Shown here: positions 51,440-61,724 of the stretch, piece after piece
How positions within the stretch are numbered: position 1 is the first letter of the stretch
Layout: every line of letters begins with the position of its first letter
Assembly: GCF_001767295.1 (NCBI RefSeq)
Contig: NZ_CP014944.1
Location: forward strand, 1,364,001 to 1,428,000
Direction: 5' to 3'
DNA length: 64,000 nucleotides
Source of the DNA: Colwellia sp. PAMC 20917
GTDB taxonomy: Bacteria; Pseudomonadota; Gammaproteobacteria; Enterobacterales; Alteromonadaceae
The notes under the pieces: model-generated
Told to the model about the DNA's origin: nothing
Databases searched by the model: none
The model's input: only the letters and a program-made list of their open reading frames with translations
Position numbers and translations under genes: made by a program

Positions 51440-52969
51440 TTAGTCTAATTTATCAGTAGCAATATGATAGTCCGGGTCTTCAATCACGTTGATTTCAACT
51501 AGACTACCCGCTTTGGTTAATAACTCTGTACATTCACTGCTTAAGTGTCTTAAGTGCATGGTTTTGCCGCGCGACAAATAACGGTCAGCTAAGGTATCAA
51601 TCGCTTCGATAGCAGAATGGTCAACAACGCGTGAATTTTTAAATTCAACGATAATGTCGCTACTTGCTTCATCCATATCAAACTGCTCTAAAAAGTTTGC
51701 AACTGAACCAAAAAATAACGGTCCCTTTACATCATAAACGGTTGAGCCATGTTCGTTAGTTGAACGATGCACAGTAACGTGTTTTGCGTGTTCCCAAGCA
51801 AAAACTAACGCTGAGACAATAACACCAACAACAACAGCAATAGCAAGATCTGAATAAACGGTCACACCCGAGACAAGAATTATCACAAAGGCATCAGCCT
51901 TCGGCACTTTGCCTAAAATGCGGAAACTTGACCATTCAAAGGTACCAATAACAACAATAAACATAACACCGACTAAGGCCGCTAGAGGGATTTGTTCAAT
52001 TAACCCTGAGGCAAATAAAATAAAGCCAAGTAATGCTAATGCCGCAGTAATACCTGATGCTCGACCTCGACCACCCGAGTTCACGTTGATCATTGATTGA
52101 CCAATCATTGCACAACCACCCATACCACCAAAGAAACCCGTAACAGTATTTGCTGCACCCTGTGCAATACATTCTTGGTTACCGCGGCCACGAGTACCGG
52201 TTAACTCATCAATAAGGGTTAACGTTAATAATGACTCAATTAAACCAATCGCTGCTAATACAATAGCGAATGGAAAGATGATTTTTAACATTTCTAAATC
52301 AAAGGGTACGCTAGGTATGCTAAATGTTGGTAATCCGCCGGCTATAGAGGCAACATCACCCACTAACTTAGTATCTAGGTTAAGGCCGAAAACTAAGAAT
52401 GATACAGCAACTATCGCAACCAATGTTGACGGTACCGCTTTAGTTAACTTAGGGAAAAAATGAATAATTGCCATGGTTAAAAGAATTAACCCTGCCATGG
52501 TATACAGAGGTGCTCCTTGCATCCATTCTAATTCACCCGCGTCATTAGTAAATTTGAATTGACCAAGCTGAGCTAAAAATATAACGATAGCTAAACCATT
52601 AACAAAGCCAAGCATAACCGGATGGGGTACTAAGCGGATAAACTTACCCAGTTTAAAGATACCAGCAAGAATTTGCAGTAAGCCAGTTAATACCACCGTA
52701 GCGAATAAATACTCAACACCATGAATAGCCACTAGACTCACCATGACAACAGCCATAGCGCCGGTTGCACCAGAAATCATGCCAGGGCGTCCACCGAAAA
52801 CAGAGGTAATTAAACCCACCATAAAAGCAGCATATAAACCAACAAGAGGGTCAACACCAGCAACAAATGCAAAAGCAACAGCTTCGGGCACTAGCGCTAA
52901 GGCGACGGTAAGTCCTGAAAGAACATCGTTCTTCAGGTTAGAAACTTTACTGGCATGTAATTCGAACAT
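51440..52969 (-). CDS. SulP-family anion transporter with STAS domain
   Basis: A 509-residue transporter with about twelve to fourteen helices. The N-terminal [21 protein letters not shown] is the SulP signature, [15 protein letters not shown] lies in the anion-binding region, and a cytoplasmic STAS domain runs from about residue 400 to the end (VVEFKNS-type strand with [11 protein letters not shown]). Members import sulfate, bicarbonate or dicarboxylates; the ion here is not decided by sequence. No carbonic anhydrase gene is next to it. Confidence 0.92.
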   Translation of the reverse strand: MFELHASKVSNLKNDVLSGLTVALALVPEAVAFAFVAGVDPLVGLYAAFMVGLITSVFGGRPGMISGATGAMAVVMVSLVAIHGVEYLFATVVLTGLLQILAGIFKLGKFIRLVPHPVMLGFVNGLAIVIFLAQLGQFKFTNDAGELEWMQGAPLYTMAGLILLTMAIIHFFPKLTKAVPSTLVAIVAVSFLVFGLNLDTKLVGDVASIAGGLPTFSIPSVPFDLEMLKIIFPFAIVLAAIGLIESLLTLTLIDELTGTRGRGNQECIAQGAANTVTGFFGGMGGCAMIGQSMINVNSGGRGRASGITAALALLGFILFASGLIEQIPLAALVGVMFIVVIGTFEWSSFRILGKVPKADAFVIILVSGVTVYSDLAIAVVVGVIVSALVFAWEHAKHVTVHRSTNEHGSTVYDVKGPLFFGSVANFLEQFDMDEASSDIIVEFKNSRVVDHSAIEAIDTLADRYLSRGKTMHLRHLSSECTELLTKAGSLVEINVIEDPDYHIATDKLD

Positions 52970-53112
52970 TGCACTCTCATTTTATGGATAGTGGGGTGTA
53001 ACCTGACGACGTCCTAATAATAGGAAAACTTAACAAGAAGCGTTAATTGACTTATTTGAGGGTATATCAAGGTAAAAGCGCGGGAATACTATAGATTTGC
53101 CGTGAAAAAGTC

Positions 53113-53141
53113 AATAACTAGCCACTTTTATGACTAGTTAT
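53113..53141 (-). terminator. Terminator-like hairpin after pgi
   Basis: AATAACTAG (53113-53121) pairs with CTAGTTATT (53133-53141), and on the minus strand it is followed by CTTTTTC. It lies 17 bases beyond the pgi stop codon. Confidence 0.6.
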
Positions 53142-53157
53142 TGTTCATATTTCAATG

Positions 53158-54777
53158 CTACTTATTAGTAGAACTATTAAAACGTTTGATTAGATTTTGG
53201 CTTGAAGCTGACAGCATTGACATTTCGCCACCATTGATTGCTGATAAAATACTGTTGCCTAATTGTTTGCCTAGTTCAACACCCCATTGGTCAAAAGAAT
53301 TTAACTGCCAAATAACACCTTGCACAAAAATTTTATGCTCGTAAAGTGCAAGTAATGCCCCTAAATTTTCGGGTGTCATTTCTTCAAGTAATAAGGTGTT
53401 ACTGGGTGTATTACCTTTCATGGTTTTATGTGACGCAAGTGTAGATATTTCGTCCGGTGTTAAGCCTGCGGCGTCAAGTTCACCTTCAACTTCTGCTAAG
53501 GTTTTACCGCGCATTAACGCTTCACTTTGCGCAAAACAATTAGCTACTAATACTTGATGATGCTCAGGTAAATGGCTCGCGCCTTTTAAACAGACAATAA
53601 AGTCGGTAGGAATAATGTCATCGCTTTGATGCATTAATTGCATAAAAGCATGCTGACCATTCGTCCCCTCTTGACCAAAAACTGTGGGGGCGGTTTGCCA
53701 CGCTAATTTCTCGCCAGTATTAGACACCGACTTACCATTACTTTCCATATCTGTTTGTTGTAGATAACCGGGTAAAGCCCGCAAAGAATGGTCGTACGGT
53801 AAAATAGCAAGGCTTGAATACTGCAAAGCATTACGATTCCAAATACCAAGCAGTGCCATTAACACCGGCATATTCTGCTCAAAGGGAGCATTTTGAAAAT
53901 GCTGGTCCATTTGATAAGCCCCCTGCTTCAGTTTATTGAAATTTTCATTGCCAATCACTAAAGCCAGCGGTAAACCAACAGCAGACCAAAGAGAAAAACG
54001 GCCACCTACCCAATCCCACATCGGAAGAATGTTTTTTTCTAAAACACCAAACTCAGTCGCTTTAACGATATTAGTACTAACCGCAAACCACTGTTTTCCA
54101 ATAATGTCAGAACAAGTTGAATGCTTAATCATCCAGTTTTTAACCGCAAGCGCATTTAATAATGTTTCTTGGGTGGTAAAGGTTTTAGAAATAACAACAA
54201 CCAAAGTGCTAGCAACATTCAGCTTAGCGAGTTTCTCTTCAACTGCAGCGCCATCAACATTGGCAATAACATGGGCATTCAAGCCGGTGGTATGAAAAGT
54301 ACTTAATGCAGAAAGCGCAACTTTAATACCGTAATAAGAGCCACCAATACCAATCGCGATAATGTCAGTGAACTTTTCACCAGAAGCTGAAAGTAACGTT
54401 CCTGAGCTAATATCATTAACAATGTCGGCCATGTGCTGCTCAGTGGCAATAACTTCGTCAGCTTGTGCACCTAATATTGCTTGTTTTTTTTCATCTGGGG
54501 CACGAAGAACGGTATGAAGCACGGCACGCTTTTCAGTATTATTGATAACCTCGCCACAGAACTGCGCGTTTATTTTTTCAGCTAAACTAGACTTTTCTGC
54601 TAAGTCAAAAAGCTGATTAAGTTCTGTTACGTTAATGTTTTGTTTAGAGAAGTCGAGGTATAGACCAGCATTGCTAGTTGAGTATTGCTCAACACGGGTT
54701 TGGTCAGTGGAGAACAATGAAACAATTGCCCGAGACTTAGCCGCTTTAGAAAGCGCTGATAAAGAAGATATATCCAT
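53158..54777 (-). CDS. pgi: Glucose-6-phosphate isomerase
   Basis: A 539-residue cytoplasmic enzyme that interconverts glucose 6-phosphate and fructose 6-phosphate. Signatures are AIGIGGSYYGIKVAL, VVVISKTFTTQETLLNA, VGGRFSLWSAVGLPLAL, EGTNGQHAFMQLMHQ with catalytic residues, and KIFVQGVIWQLNSFDQWGVE, GVELGKQLG at the C-terminus. The length is near the usual 549. Repeat cluster 4 lies directly upstream, between it and galU. Confidence 0.97.
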   Translation of the reverse strand: MDISSLSALSKAAKSRAIVSLFSTDQTRVEQYSTSNAGLYLDFSKQNINVTELNQLFDLAEKSSLAEKINAQFCGEVINNTEKRAVLHTVLRAPDEKKQAILGAQADEVIATEQHMADIVNDISSGTLLSASGEKFTDIIAIGIGGSYYGIKVALSALSTFHTTGLNAHVIANVDGAAVEEKLAKLNVASTLVVVISKTFTTQETLLNALAVKNWMIKHSTCSDIIGKQWFAVSTNIVKATEFGVLEKNILPMWDWVGGRFSLWSAVGLPLALVIGNENFNKLKQGAYQMDQHFQNAPFEQNMPVLMALLGIWNRNALQYSSLAILPYDHSLRALPGYLQQTDMESNGKSVSNTGEKLAWQTAPTVFGQEGTNGQHAFMQLMHQSDDIIPTDFIVCLKGASHLPEHHQVLVANCFAQSEALMRGKTLAEVEGELDAAGLTPDEISTLASHKTMKGNTPSNTLLLEEMTPENLGALLALYEHKIFVQGVIWQLNSFDQWGVELGKQLGNSILSAINGGEMSMLSASSQNLIKRFNSSTNK

Positions 54778-54829
54778 ATTTATACTTTTCTTATAGTAAA
54801 TTTAAAATAGGTGAAAGCTAGTCATGCTG

Positions 54830-55490
54830 ATACCAACACCGTTATTCTGGGGGATAAACGTCATCCGTTGGGATAACAGTCATCCTGATACCATCACCGT
54901 CATCCTGAACACAACACCGTCATCCTGAACTTGTTTCAGGATCTGTACTTACAACAACAAAGACCAGATACTGAAATAAATTCAGCATGACGACAAGAGT
55001 GCCTCTACAAAAAGTGGCCGTTACCGTCATCCTGAAGCAGTATACCGTTATCCTGAACTAACATACCGTCATCCTCAACACTACTCCGTCATCCTGAACT
55101 TGTTTCAGGATCTGTACTTACAACAACAAAGACCAGATACTGAAATAAATTCAGCATGACGACAAAAGGACTAAACGATTAACGACTCCCTGATACCAAA
55201 ACAGTCACCCTAAAGAACAAACATCATCCTGCGGGATAACCGTCATCCTCAACACTACTCCGTCATCCTGAACTTGTTTCAGGATCCGTACTTACAACAA
55301 CAAAGACCAGATACTGAAATAAATTCAGCATGACGACAGAAGGACTAAACGATTAACGACTCTCTGATACCAACACCATCATCCTGTGGGATAAGAACAC
55401 TACTCCGTCATCCTGAACTTGTTTCAGGATCTGTACTTGTAACAGCAAAGACCAGATACTGAAATAAATTCAGCATGACGACAAAAGTGC
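54830..55490. repeat. Palindromic repeat cluster 4 (four inverted pairs)
   Basis: Four inverted pairs have their first loop at 54931, 55100, 55274 and 55419, all with the spacer type TACTTACAACAACAAAGACC. They are mixed with half-units and short variants such as CATCCTGCGGGATAA. The cluster fills the gap between galU and the start of pgi, so any pgi promoter must lie within or just after it. Confidence 0.9.
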
Positions 55491-55528
55491 AAAAGTACAT
55501 AAAGTACAAAAGAGTACAAAAATAGTTG

Positions 55529-56428
55529 TTACTTCATCAAGTCGGTTAAATATGCTCTGAAATCATCAGCTAATTCTGGGTGGCGTAAACCGTATTCAAC
55601 GTTCGCTTTCATGTAGCCTAGTTTTGAACCACAGTCATGTGACTTGCCTGTCATATGGAAAGCTTCAACCGTTTCTTTTTCCATTAACATCGCAATAGCG
55701 TCAGTTAATTGAATTTCATCACCAGCACCTGGAGGGGTTAACTTTAATAAATCCCAAATTTTCTCAGAAAGGACATAGCGACCAACAACGGCTAAGTTTG
55801 ATGGCGCGTCTTCCATCGCTGGTTTTTCAACAATAGCCGTCATAGTTTTTGACTCACCGGGGGCAAGCTCAACACCACCACAATCAACCACACCATAACT
55901 ACTTACTTGCTCCATTGGCACAGGTTCAACCATAATCTGGCTGTAGCCACCAACTTCGTTATAACGCGTTAACATCGCTGCTAAATTTTCGGTTTTCAAA
56001 TCTGCTGTAGCATCATCTAAAATAACATCAGGAAGTACCACAACAAAAGGTTCGTTACCAATAATAGGACGGGCCTTCATTACAGCATGACCCAAGCCTT
56101 TCGCTTCACCTTGTCGAACATGCAGTATAGTAACGTCTTTCGGGCAAATCGCTTGAATTTCATCTAACAACTGTCGTTTAACACGGTTTTCAAGGGTAGT
56201 TTCAAGCTCAAAAGATTTATCAAAGTGGTTTTCAATAGCATTTTTTGAAGAGTGCGTTACTAGCACAATTTCTTTAATACCTGCTGCAACACATTCATTA
56301 ACAATATATTGGATCATCGGCTTATCGACGATAGGAAGCATTTCTTTTGGTATAGCTTTTGTCGCTGGCAACATACGTGTACCTAACCCAGCAACTGGAA
56401 TTACCGCTTTCGTTATTTTATTATTCAT
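55529..56428 (-). CDS. galU: UTP-glucose-1-phosphate uridylyltransferase
   Basis: A 299-residue enzyme that makes UDP-glucose from UTP and glucose 1-phosphate. The active-site motif is [19 protein letters not shown], followed by [15 protein letters not shown]; later motifs are [21 protein letters not shown] and [17 protein letters not shown]. The ATG at 56428 has TAAGGATG at the right distance; an ATG at 56434 directly abuts AAGG and is less likely. It closes the rhamnose gene block and supplies precursor for surface sugars. Confidence 0.96.
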   Translation of the reverse strand: MNNKITKAVIPVAGLGTRMLPATKAIPKEMLPIVDKPMIQYIVNECVAAGIKEIVLVTHSSKNAIENHFDKSFELETTLENRVKRQLLDEIQAICPKDVTILHVRQGEAKGLGHAVMKARPIIGNEPFVVVLPDVILDDATADLKTENLAAMLTRYNEVGGYSQIMVEPVPMEQVSSYGVVDCGGVELAPGESKTMTAIVEKPAMEDAPSNLAVVGRYVLSEKIWDLLKLTPPGAGDEIQLTDAIAMLMEKETVEAFHMTGKSHDCGSKLGYMKANVEYGLRHPELADDFRAYLTDLMK

Positions 56429-56518
56429 TTTCATCCTTAATTTATATGCTTAATTTTATATTAAAGAGACTCTTATCAATTGTCACGGTCAAAAATAATT
56501 TTTTTCTATTAAAATGCA

Positions 56519-56544
56519 AAAACGATATCAATTGATATCGTTTT
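56519..56544. terminator. Perfect palindrome between rfbB and galU
   Basis: A 26-base perfect palindrome built on ACGATATCAATTGATATCGT with A residues before and T residues after forms a terminator-like hairpin 30 bases past the rfbB stop. It could end or attenuate transcription into galU from the rhamnose genes. Confidence 0.65.
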
Positions 56545-56572
56545 ATTGCTAATAAATTTGAATGTTTATCAC

Positions 56573-57673
56573 TTATTCGTATTGAGATGCAATCCAGTTT
56601 TGGTATGAACCATCCATAACACTTTGCCACCAAGACTCATTGTTTAAATACCACTGAACAGTTTTAGCAATGCCCGTATCAAAACTTTCTTTAGGTACAT
56701 ATCCTAATTCTTCATTCGTTTTAGTCGCATCAATAGCATAACGACGATCATGCCCTGGACGGTCTTTTACGTAAGTAATTAAAGACTCAGTATTCTGCTC
56801 AATGGCAGCTCTAGCAGCAGGAAAGCGAGTAGCTAAATCAGAATTTTTAACAAATTCTTGTTCAACTAATTTAGAAATAGTTTTAACAATATCAATATTG
56901 GCCCACTCATTATTACCGCCAATGTTGTAGTTTTCACCGATTCTGCCATTTTGTAAAACTAGATCGATCCCATAAGCATGGTCTTCAACATACAACCAAT
57001 CGCGTATTTGCTGTCCATCACCATAAATAGGTAAAGCTTTATCATGAAGGATATTAGTAATAACCAATGGAATTAATTTTTCAGGGAAATGAAATGGTCC
57101 ATAGTTATTTGAACAATTACTGGTCGTAACATTTAAACCATAAGTATGGTGATAAGCACGTACTAAATGGTCACTTGCTGCTTTACTCGCAGAATAAGGA
57201 GAATTAGGTGCATAAGCCGTATCTTCAGTAAAAGGTGCTTCAGTAGGCGTTAATGTGCCATAAACTTCATCAGTAGATACATGATGAAAACGATGACCTT
57301 CCAATATACTCTCACCGTCTAACCAAACTTTCTTAGCTGCTTTTAATAAGCTGTAAGTACCTAAAATATTAGTTTCTATAAACGCATCAGGACCTGTAAT
57401 AGAACGATCAACATGTGACTCTGCGGCAAAGTGAACTAGAGTATCAATGCTATGCTCAACTAATAACGTTTCAATTAACGCTTGGTCACAAATATTACCG
57501 TGCACAAAGGTAAAGTTACCTTCATCTTTTACACAGTCTAAATTGGCGATATTACCTGCGTAAGTTAATGCATCTAGTACGACGATTTTATCTGCTGGGT
57601 ATTTGTTCATCCAATAATGAACAAAATTAGCACCTATAAAACCTGCACCGCCTGTAACTAATAATTTTTTCAT
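56573..57673 (-). CDS. rfbB: dTDP-glucose 4,6-dehydratase
   Basis: A 366-residue short-chain dehydrogenase-type enzyme, the second step in dTDP-L-rhamnose synthesis. The NAD-binding loop is VTGGAGFIGANFVHYW, STDEVYGTL holds the catalytic Thr/Asp/Glu, and YSASKAASDHLVRAYHHTY has the Tyr-x3-Lys pair. RDWLYVEDHAYGI and RPGHDRRYAIDATK are further signatures. It follows rfbD by 30 bases in the leftward order rfbC, rfbD, rfbB, galU. Confidence 0.97.
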   Translation of the reverse strand: MKKLLVTGGAGFIGANFVHYWMNKYPADKIVVLDALTYAGNIANLDCVKDEGNFTFVHGNICDQALIETLLVEHSIDTLVHFAAESHVDRSITGPDAFIETNILGTYSLLKAAKKVWLDGESILEGHRFHHVSTDEVYGTLTPTEAPFTEDTAYAPNSPYSASKAASDHLVRAYHHTYGLNVTTSNCSNNYGPFHFPEKLIPLVITNILHDKALPIYGDGQQIRDWLYVEDHAYGIDLVLQNGRIGENYNIGGNNEWANIDIVKTISKLVEQEFVKNSDLATRFPAARAAIEQNTESLITYVKDRPGHDRRYAIDATKTNEELGYVPKESFDTGIAKTVQWYLNNESWWQSVMDGSYQNWIASQYE

Positions 57674-57703
57674 AATAATTCTCTAAAAATTTAATATATA
57701 AAC

Positions 57704-58579
57704 TTAAGACTGATCAGCCTTTAAGGCTTTCATCATAGTTTGTAATTGAGTTTGCCAATGTACGAAAGAAAGTTCGGGTAAAGCGTTAACTAAACTAGAT
57801 TTGTCTAAAACACTGTAATGTGGTCGTTCAGCAGGTGTTGGATACTGCGAAGTTGAAATGGGCTTAATCGGAATTTTTTTATCTAACAAACCTAAATCGA
57901 AACCAATCGATTGTATCGCCACAGCAAAATCAAACCAGCTAGCAACACCGGTGTCAGTATAATGATGAATACCTACTAATTTATTTTCCAGAGCAAGAAT
58001 ACAAGCCTCAGCTAATCCTTTCGCATAGGTTGGCGATCCTATTTGGTCACTAATAATGCCAAGTTCAGGTTTAGTATTCATCAAGTTCAGCATAGTTTTC
58101 ACAAAGTTATTACCATGCGTAGAATAGACCCAAGAGGTTCTAATAATAGCGCTATTATTAGGGTGGATATCAGTAATTAACTGCTCACCCTCTGCTTTAC
58201 TAGCACCATAAACACCTAATGGATTAATTTTGTCATTCGGTAAATAAGGAGCGCCTTTATCACCATGGAAAACGAAATCAGTAGATATATGAACCAATGG
58301 CAGAGATAATAATTTACACGCTTGTGCTAAATGCCCTACCGCTTTAGCATTAAGTTCATATGCATTATCAATATCACTTTCTGCTTTATCTACAGCGGTA
58401 TAAGCTGAAGCATTAATAATAGCTTCAGCTTTATGAGTTTTTAAAGTTTCACTAACCGATAAAAGCTCATTAAGATTAATATCCTTTCGGCCTAAACATA
58501 CAATTTCATGCTTAACTGATGAAAGTTGGCTTAACTCCCAAGCTAATTGACCTGACTTACCTATAACAATTATTTTCAT
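57704..58579 (-). CDS. rfbD: dTDP-4-dehydrorhamnose reductase
   Basis: A 291-residue reductase that completes dTDP-L-rhamnose. The nucleotide-binding loop is GKSGQLAWELSQL, HISTDFVFHGDKG matches the family STDYVF motif, and YGASKAEGEQ holds the catalytic Tyr and Lys. It lies 33 bases after rfbC. The length and motifs are normal. Confidence 0.96.
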   Translation of the reverse strand: MKIIVIGKSGQLAWELSQLSSVKHEIVCLGRKDINLNELLSVSETLKTHKAEAIINASAYTAVDKAESDIDNAYELNAKAVGHLAQACKLLSLPLVHISTDFVFHGDKGAPYLPNDKINPLGVYGASKAEGEQLITDIHPNNSAIIRTSWVYSTHGNNFVKTMLNLMNTKPELGIISDQIGSPTYAKGLAEACILALENKLVGIHHYTDTGVASWFDFAVAIQSIGFDLGLLDKKIPIKPISTSQYPTPAERPHYSVLDKSSLVNALPELSFVHWQTQLQTMMKALKADQS

Positions 58580-58612
58580 AAAGTTTTATCTATCCGTTCT
58601 ATAATACTAAAG

Positions 58613-59161
58613 TTATGAAAAAGAAGGTGCGTCTTTAAACAATAATCCGACTTCGTCTTTTGCTGATAACGAAGGTAAAATTTCATCTACTAGTGGCCAT
58701 TGAATATTTAATGCTGGGTCATTCCATAATAATGATACTTCATGCTCTGGAGCATAATAATCAGTACATTTATAGACAAACTCTGCTGATTCACTCATCA
58801 CGTAAAAACCATGAGCAAAACCTTCTGGCACCCAAAGCTGGCGTTTATTTTCACCTGAAAGAATAACACCTACGTGTTGTCCGTAAGTAGGAGATGACTT
58901 TCGCATATCAACCGCAACATCATAAACTTCACCAGAAGTAACGCGCACTAATTTACCCTGAGTATTTTTCAGTTGGTAGTGTAAACCACGTAAAATACCG
59001 TGACTAGATTTACTGTGGTTATCTTGTACAAAGGCATGTTCAGAACAATGCTCTTTAAACTCATCAACGCGAAAGGTTTCCATAAAAAAACCGCGTTCAT
59101 CGCCAAACACGTTTGCTTCAATAATTTTCACATCAGGGATATTAGTATCCAAATACTTCAT
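58613..59161 (-). CDS. rfbC: dTDP-4-dehydrorhamnose 3,5-epimerase
   Basis: A 182-residue cupin-fold epimerase, the third step in dTDP-L-rhamnose synthesis. Motifs are GDERGFFMETFR, FVQDNHSKSSHGILRGLHYQ with the catalytic histidine, VPEGFAHGFYVMSE and YAPEHEVSLLWNDPAL. It is separated from rfbA, normally its close neighbour, by the 1.6-kb repeat cluster 5, yet reads in the same direction. Confidence 0.97.
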   Translation of the reverse strand: MKYLDTNIPDVKIIEANVFGDERGFFMETFRVDEFKEHCSEHAFVQDNHSKSSHGILRGLHYQLKNTQGKLVRVTSGEVYDVAVDMRKSSPTYGQHVGVILSGENKRQLWVPEGFAHGFYVMSESAEFVYKCTDYYAPEHEVSLLWNDPALNIQWPLVDEILPSLSAKDEVGLLFKDAPSFS

Positions 59162-59224
59162 TAATTATTTCCTATTATCTTAAAAATTAACACAGTCGTC
59201 TTAAACAACAAACGCTTTACTAAG

Positions 59225-60820
59225 CAAGTATCCCATCATTCTGAAGCAGCATACCATCATCCTGAACTTGTTTCAGGAACTCGTACTTAAACAGCAAAAC
59301 CAGATACTGAAATAAATTCAGCATGACGACAAAAGTGCCTATACAGAAAGTGGCAGCTTCCCCCCATTCCGAAGGAGCATACCGTCATCCTGAACTTGTT
59401 TCAGGATCTCGTTCTTAAACAGCAAAACCAGATACTGAAATAAATTCAGCATGACAACAAAAGTGCCTCTACAAAAAGTGTCCGTTACCATCACTCTGAA
59501 GCAGCATACCGTCATTCGGACGCAACATACCGTCATACTGAACTTGTTTCAGGATCTCGTTATTAAACATCAAAACTAGATACTGAAATAAATTCAGCAT
59601 GACGGCAAGAGTGCCTCTACAAAAAGTAGCAGTTTCCCTCATTCCGAAGGAGCATCCCATCATCCTGAATGGACATACCGTCATCCTGAACACGACACCG
59701 TCATCCTGAACTTGTTTCAGGATCTCGTTCTTAAACAGCAAAGACCAGATACTGAAATAAATTCAGCATGACGACAAAAGTGCCACTACAGAAAGTGGCC
59801 GTTACCGTCACTCTGAAGCAGCATACTGTCATACTGAAGGAGTATACCGTCATTCTGAAGCAGTATACCGTCATTCCGACGCAACATACCGTCATCCTGA
59901 ACTTGTTTCAGGATCTCGTTCTTAAACAGCAAAGACCAGATACTGAAATAAATTCAGCATGACGACAAAAGTGCCACTACAGAAAGTGGCCGTTACCGTC
60001 ACTCTGAAGCAGCATACCGTCATTCCTGAAGCAGCATACCGTCATACTGAAGGAGTATACCGTCATTCCGACGCAATATACCGTCATCCTGAACTTGTTT
60101 CAGGATCTCGTACTTAAACAGCAAAGACCAGATACTGAAATAAATTCAGTATGACGACAAAAGTGCCTCTAAAAAGTAGCAGTTTCTCTCATTCCGAAGG
60201 AGCATCCCATCATCCTGAATGGACATACCGTCATCCTGAACACGACACCGTCATCCTGAACTTGTTTCAGGATCTCGTTCTTAAACAGCAAAACCAGATA
60301 CTGAAATAAATTCAGCATGACAACAAAAGTGCCTCTACAAAAAGTGTCCGTTACCATCACTCTGAAGCAGCATACCGTCATTCGGACGCAACATACCGTC
60401 ATACTGAAGGAGTATACCGTCATTCTGAAGCAGTATACCGTCATTCGGACGCAACATACCGTCATCCTGAACTTGTTTCAGGACCTCGTATTTAAACAGC
60501 AAAGACCAGATACTGAAATAAATTCAGCATGACGACAAAAGTGCCTCTACAAAAAGTGGCAGTTACCGTCATTCCTGAGGAGCATACCGTCATCCTGAAG
60601 CAGTATACCGTCATCCTGAACTTGTTTCAGGATCTCGTTCTTAAACAGCAAAGACCAGATACTGAAATAAATTCAGCATGACGACAAAAGTGCCACTACA
60701 GAAAGTGGCCGTTACCGTCATTCCTGAGGAGCATACCGTCATCCTGAACTTGTTTCAGGATCTCGTTCTTAAACAGCAAAGACCAGATACTGAAATAAAT
60801 TCAGTATGACGGCATAAGGC
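59225..60820. repeat. Palindromic repeat cluster 5 (ten inverted pairs)
   Basis: The longest cluster: ten inverted pairs with first loops at 59268, 59396, 59544, 59712, 59903, 60095, 60262, 60473, 60622 and 60750. Spacings are 128, 148, 168, 191, 192, 167, 211, 149 and 128, close to 128 plus multiples of 20-21. The spacer type is CTCGTTCTTAAACAGCAAAG, shared across the cluster. Longer segments are duplicated inside it (around 59630-59735 and 60175-60285). It splits rfbA from rfbC; frames through it translate only repeats. Confidence 0.92.
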
Positions 60821-60838
60821 GCCTATTTCCTATTAATG

Positions 60839-61723
60839 TTAAAAAACACGACCTTCAATTAACTGTATAAGATACTCACCATAGCCACTTTTACGTAAAG
60901 GCTGCGCAATCTCACGTAATTTTTCTTCACTCAACCAACCATTACGAAAAGCGACTTCTTCAGGGCAATTAACTTTTAAGCCTTGGCGTTTTTCAATAGT
61001 CGAAATAAAGTTAGCAGCAGCGAGTAAATCATCATGAGTTCCGGTATCAAGCCATGCTGTGCCGCGTCCCATAATTTCAACTTTCAATTCACCTGCTTTT
61101 AAGTACTGTTCAATAACATCAGTTATTTCTAATTCACCACGAGCAGAAGGCTGAACATTCTTAGCAAATTCAACCACACGATCATCAAAGAAATACAAAC
61201 CAGGAACTGCGTAATTAGACTTAGGCACTTCTGGTTTTTCTTCAATAGATACTGCTGTACCTGATTCGTCAAATTCAACTACACCGTAAGAGCGCGGATT
61301 TGAGACATGATAACCAAACACAGTTCCGCCAGATAGTTGAGCATTTGCGTTCTGTAAAGACTTAGTCAAATCATGGCCATAAAACATATTGTCGCCAAGA
61401 ACCAGCGCAGCAGCCGAGCCATTAAGAAACTCTTCGGCTAGAATAAAGGCTTGTGCCAAGCCATCAGGACTAGGTTGAATTTTGTAAGATATAGCGACAC
61501 CAAAATTAGATCCATCGCCTAATAGCTCTTCAAAACGATGAGTTTCTTCAGGTGTAGATATAATGAGTATCTCTTGAATACCTGCTTGCATTAACGTTGC
61601 GAGCGGATAATAAACCATAGGTTTGTCATAAACTGGCATAAGCTGCTTACTGACAACTTTCGTGAGGGGGTAAAGGCGAGTACCACTGCCTCCTGCTAAA
61701 ATAATTCCTTTTCTTCTCATCAT
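60839..61723 (-). CDS. rfbA: Glucose-1-phosphate thymidylyltransferase
   Basis: A 294-residue enzyme, the first step of dTDP-L-rhamnose synthesis. The motif is [20 protein letters not shown], then [17 protein letters not shown]; later, [19 protein letters not shown] and [13 protein letters not shown] are family features. The ATG at 61723 is chosen because GGAG lies six bases upstream and the size fits the family; more upstream codons belong to the end of the preceding glycosyltransferase gene. Repeat cluster 5 begins right after its stop. Confidence 0.97.
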   Translation of the reverse strand: MMRRKGIILAGGSGTRLYPLTKVVSKQLMPVYDKPMVYYPLATLMQAGIQEILIISTPEETHRFEELLGDGSNFGVAISYKIQPSPDGLAQAFILAEEFLNGSAAALVLGDNMFYGHDLTKSLQNANAQLSGGTVFGYHVSNPRSYGVVEFDESGTAVSIEEKPEVPKSNYAVPGLYFFDDRVVEFAKNVQPSARGELEITDVIEQYLKAGELKVEIMGRGTAWLDTGTHDDLLAAANFISTIEKRQGLKVNCPEEVAFRNGWLSEEKLREIAQPLRKSGYGEYLIQLIEGRVF

Positions 61724-61724
61724 A

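Noticed and set aside
56442-56633. 63-codon minus-strand frame between rfbB and galU
   Set aside because: It overlaps the rfbB end in another frame and crosses the terminator palindrome.
59339-60532. Several overlapping open frames in cluster 5 with repeated MTVCC or HTVI segments
   Set aside because: They read through tandem repeat half-units on both strands and have no independent coding signal.
42030-60820. Possible CRISPR arrays in the repeat clusters
   Set aside because: The repeats are inverted pairs with constant spacers within a cluster and varied unit lengths. CRISPR arrays have direct repeats with unique spacers, and no cas genes are present.
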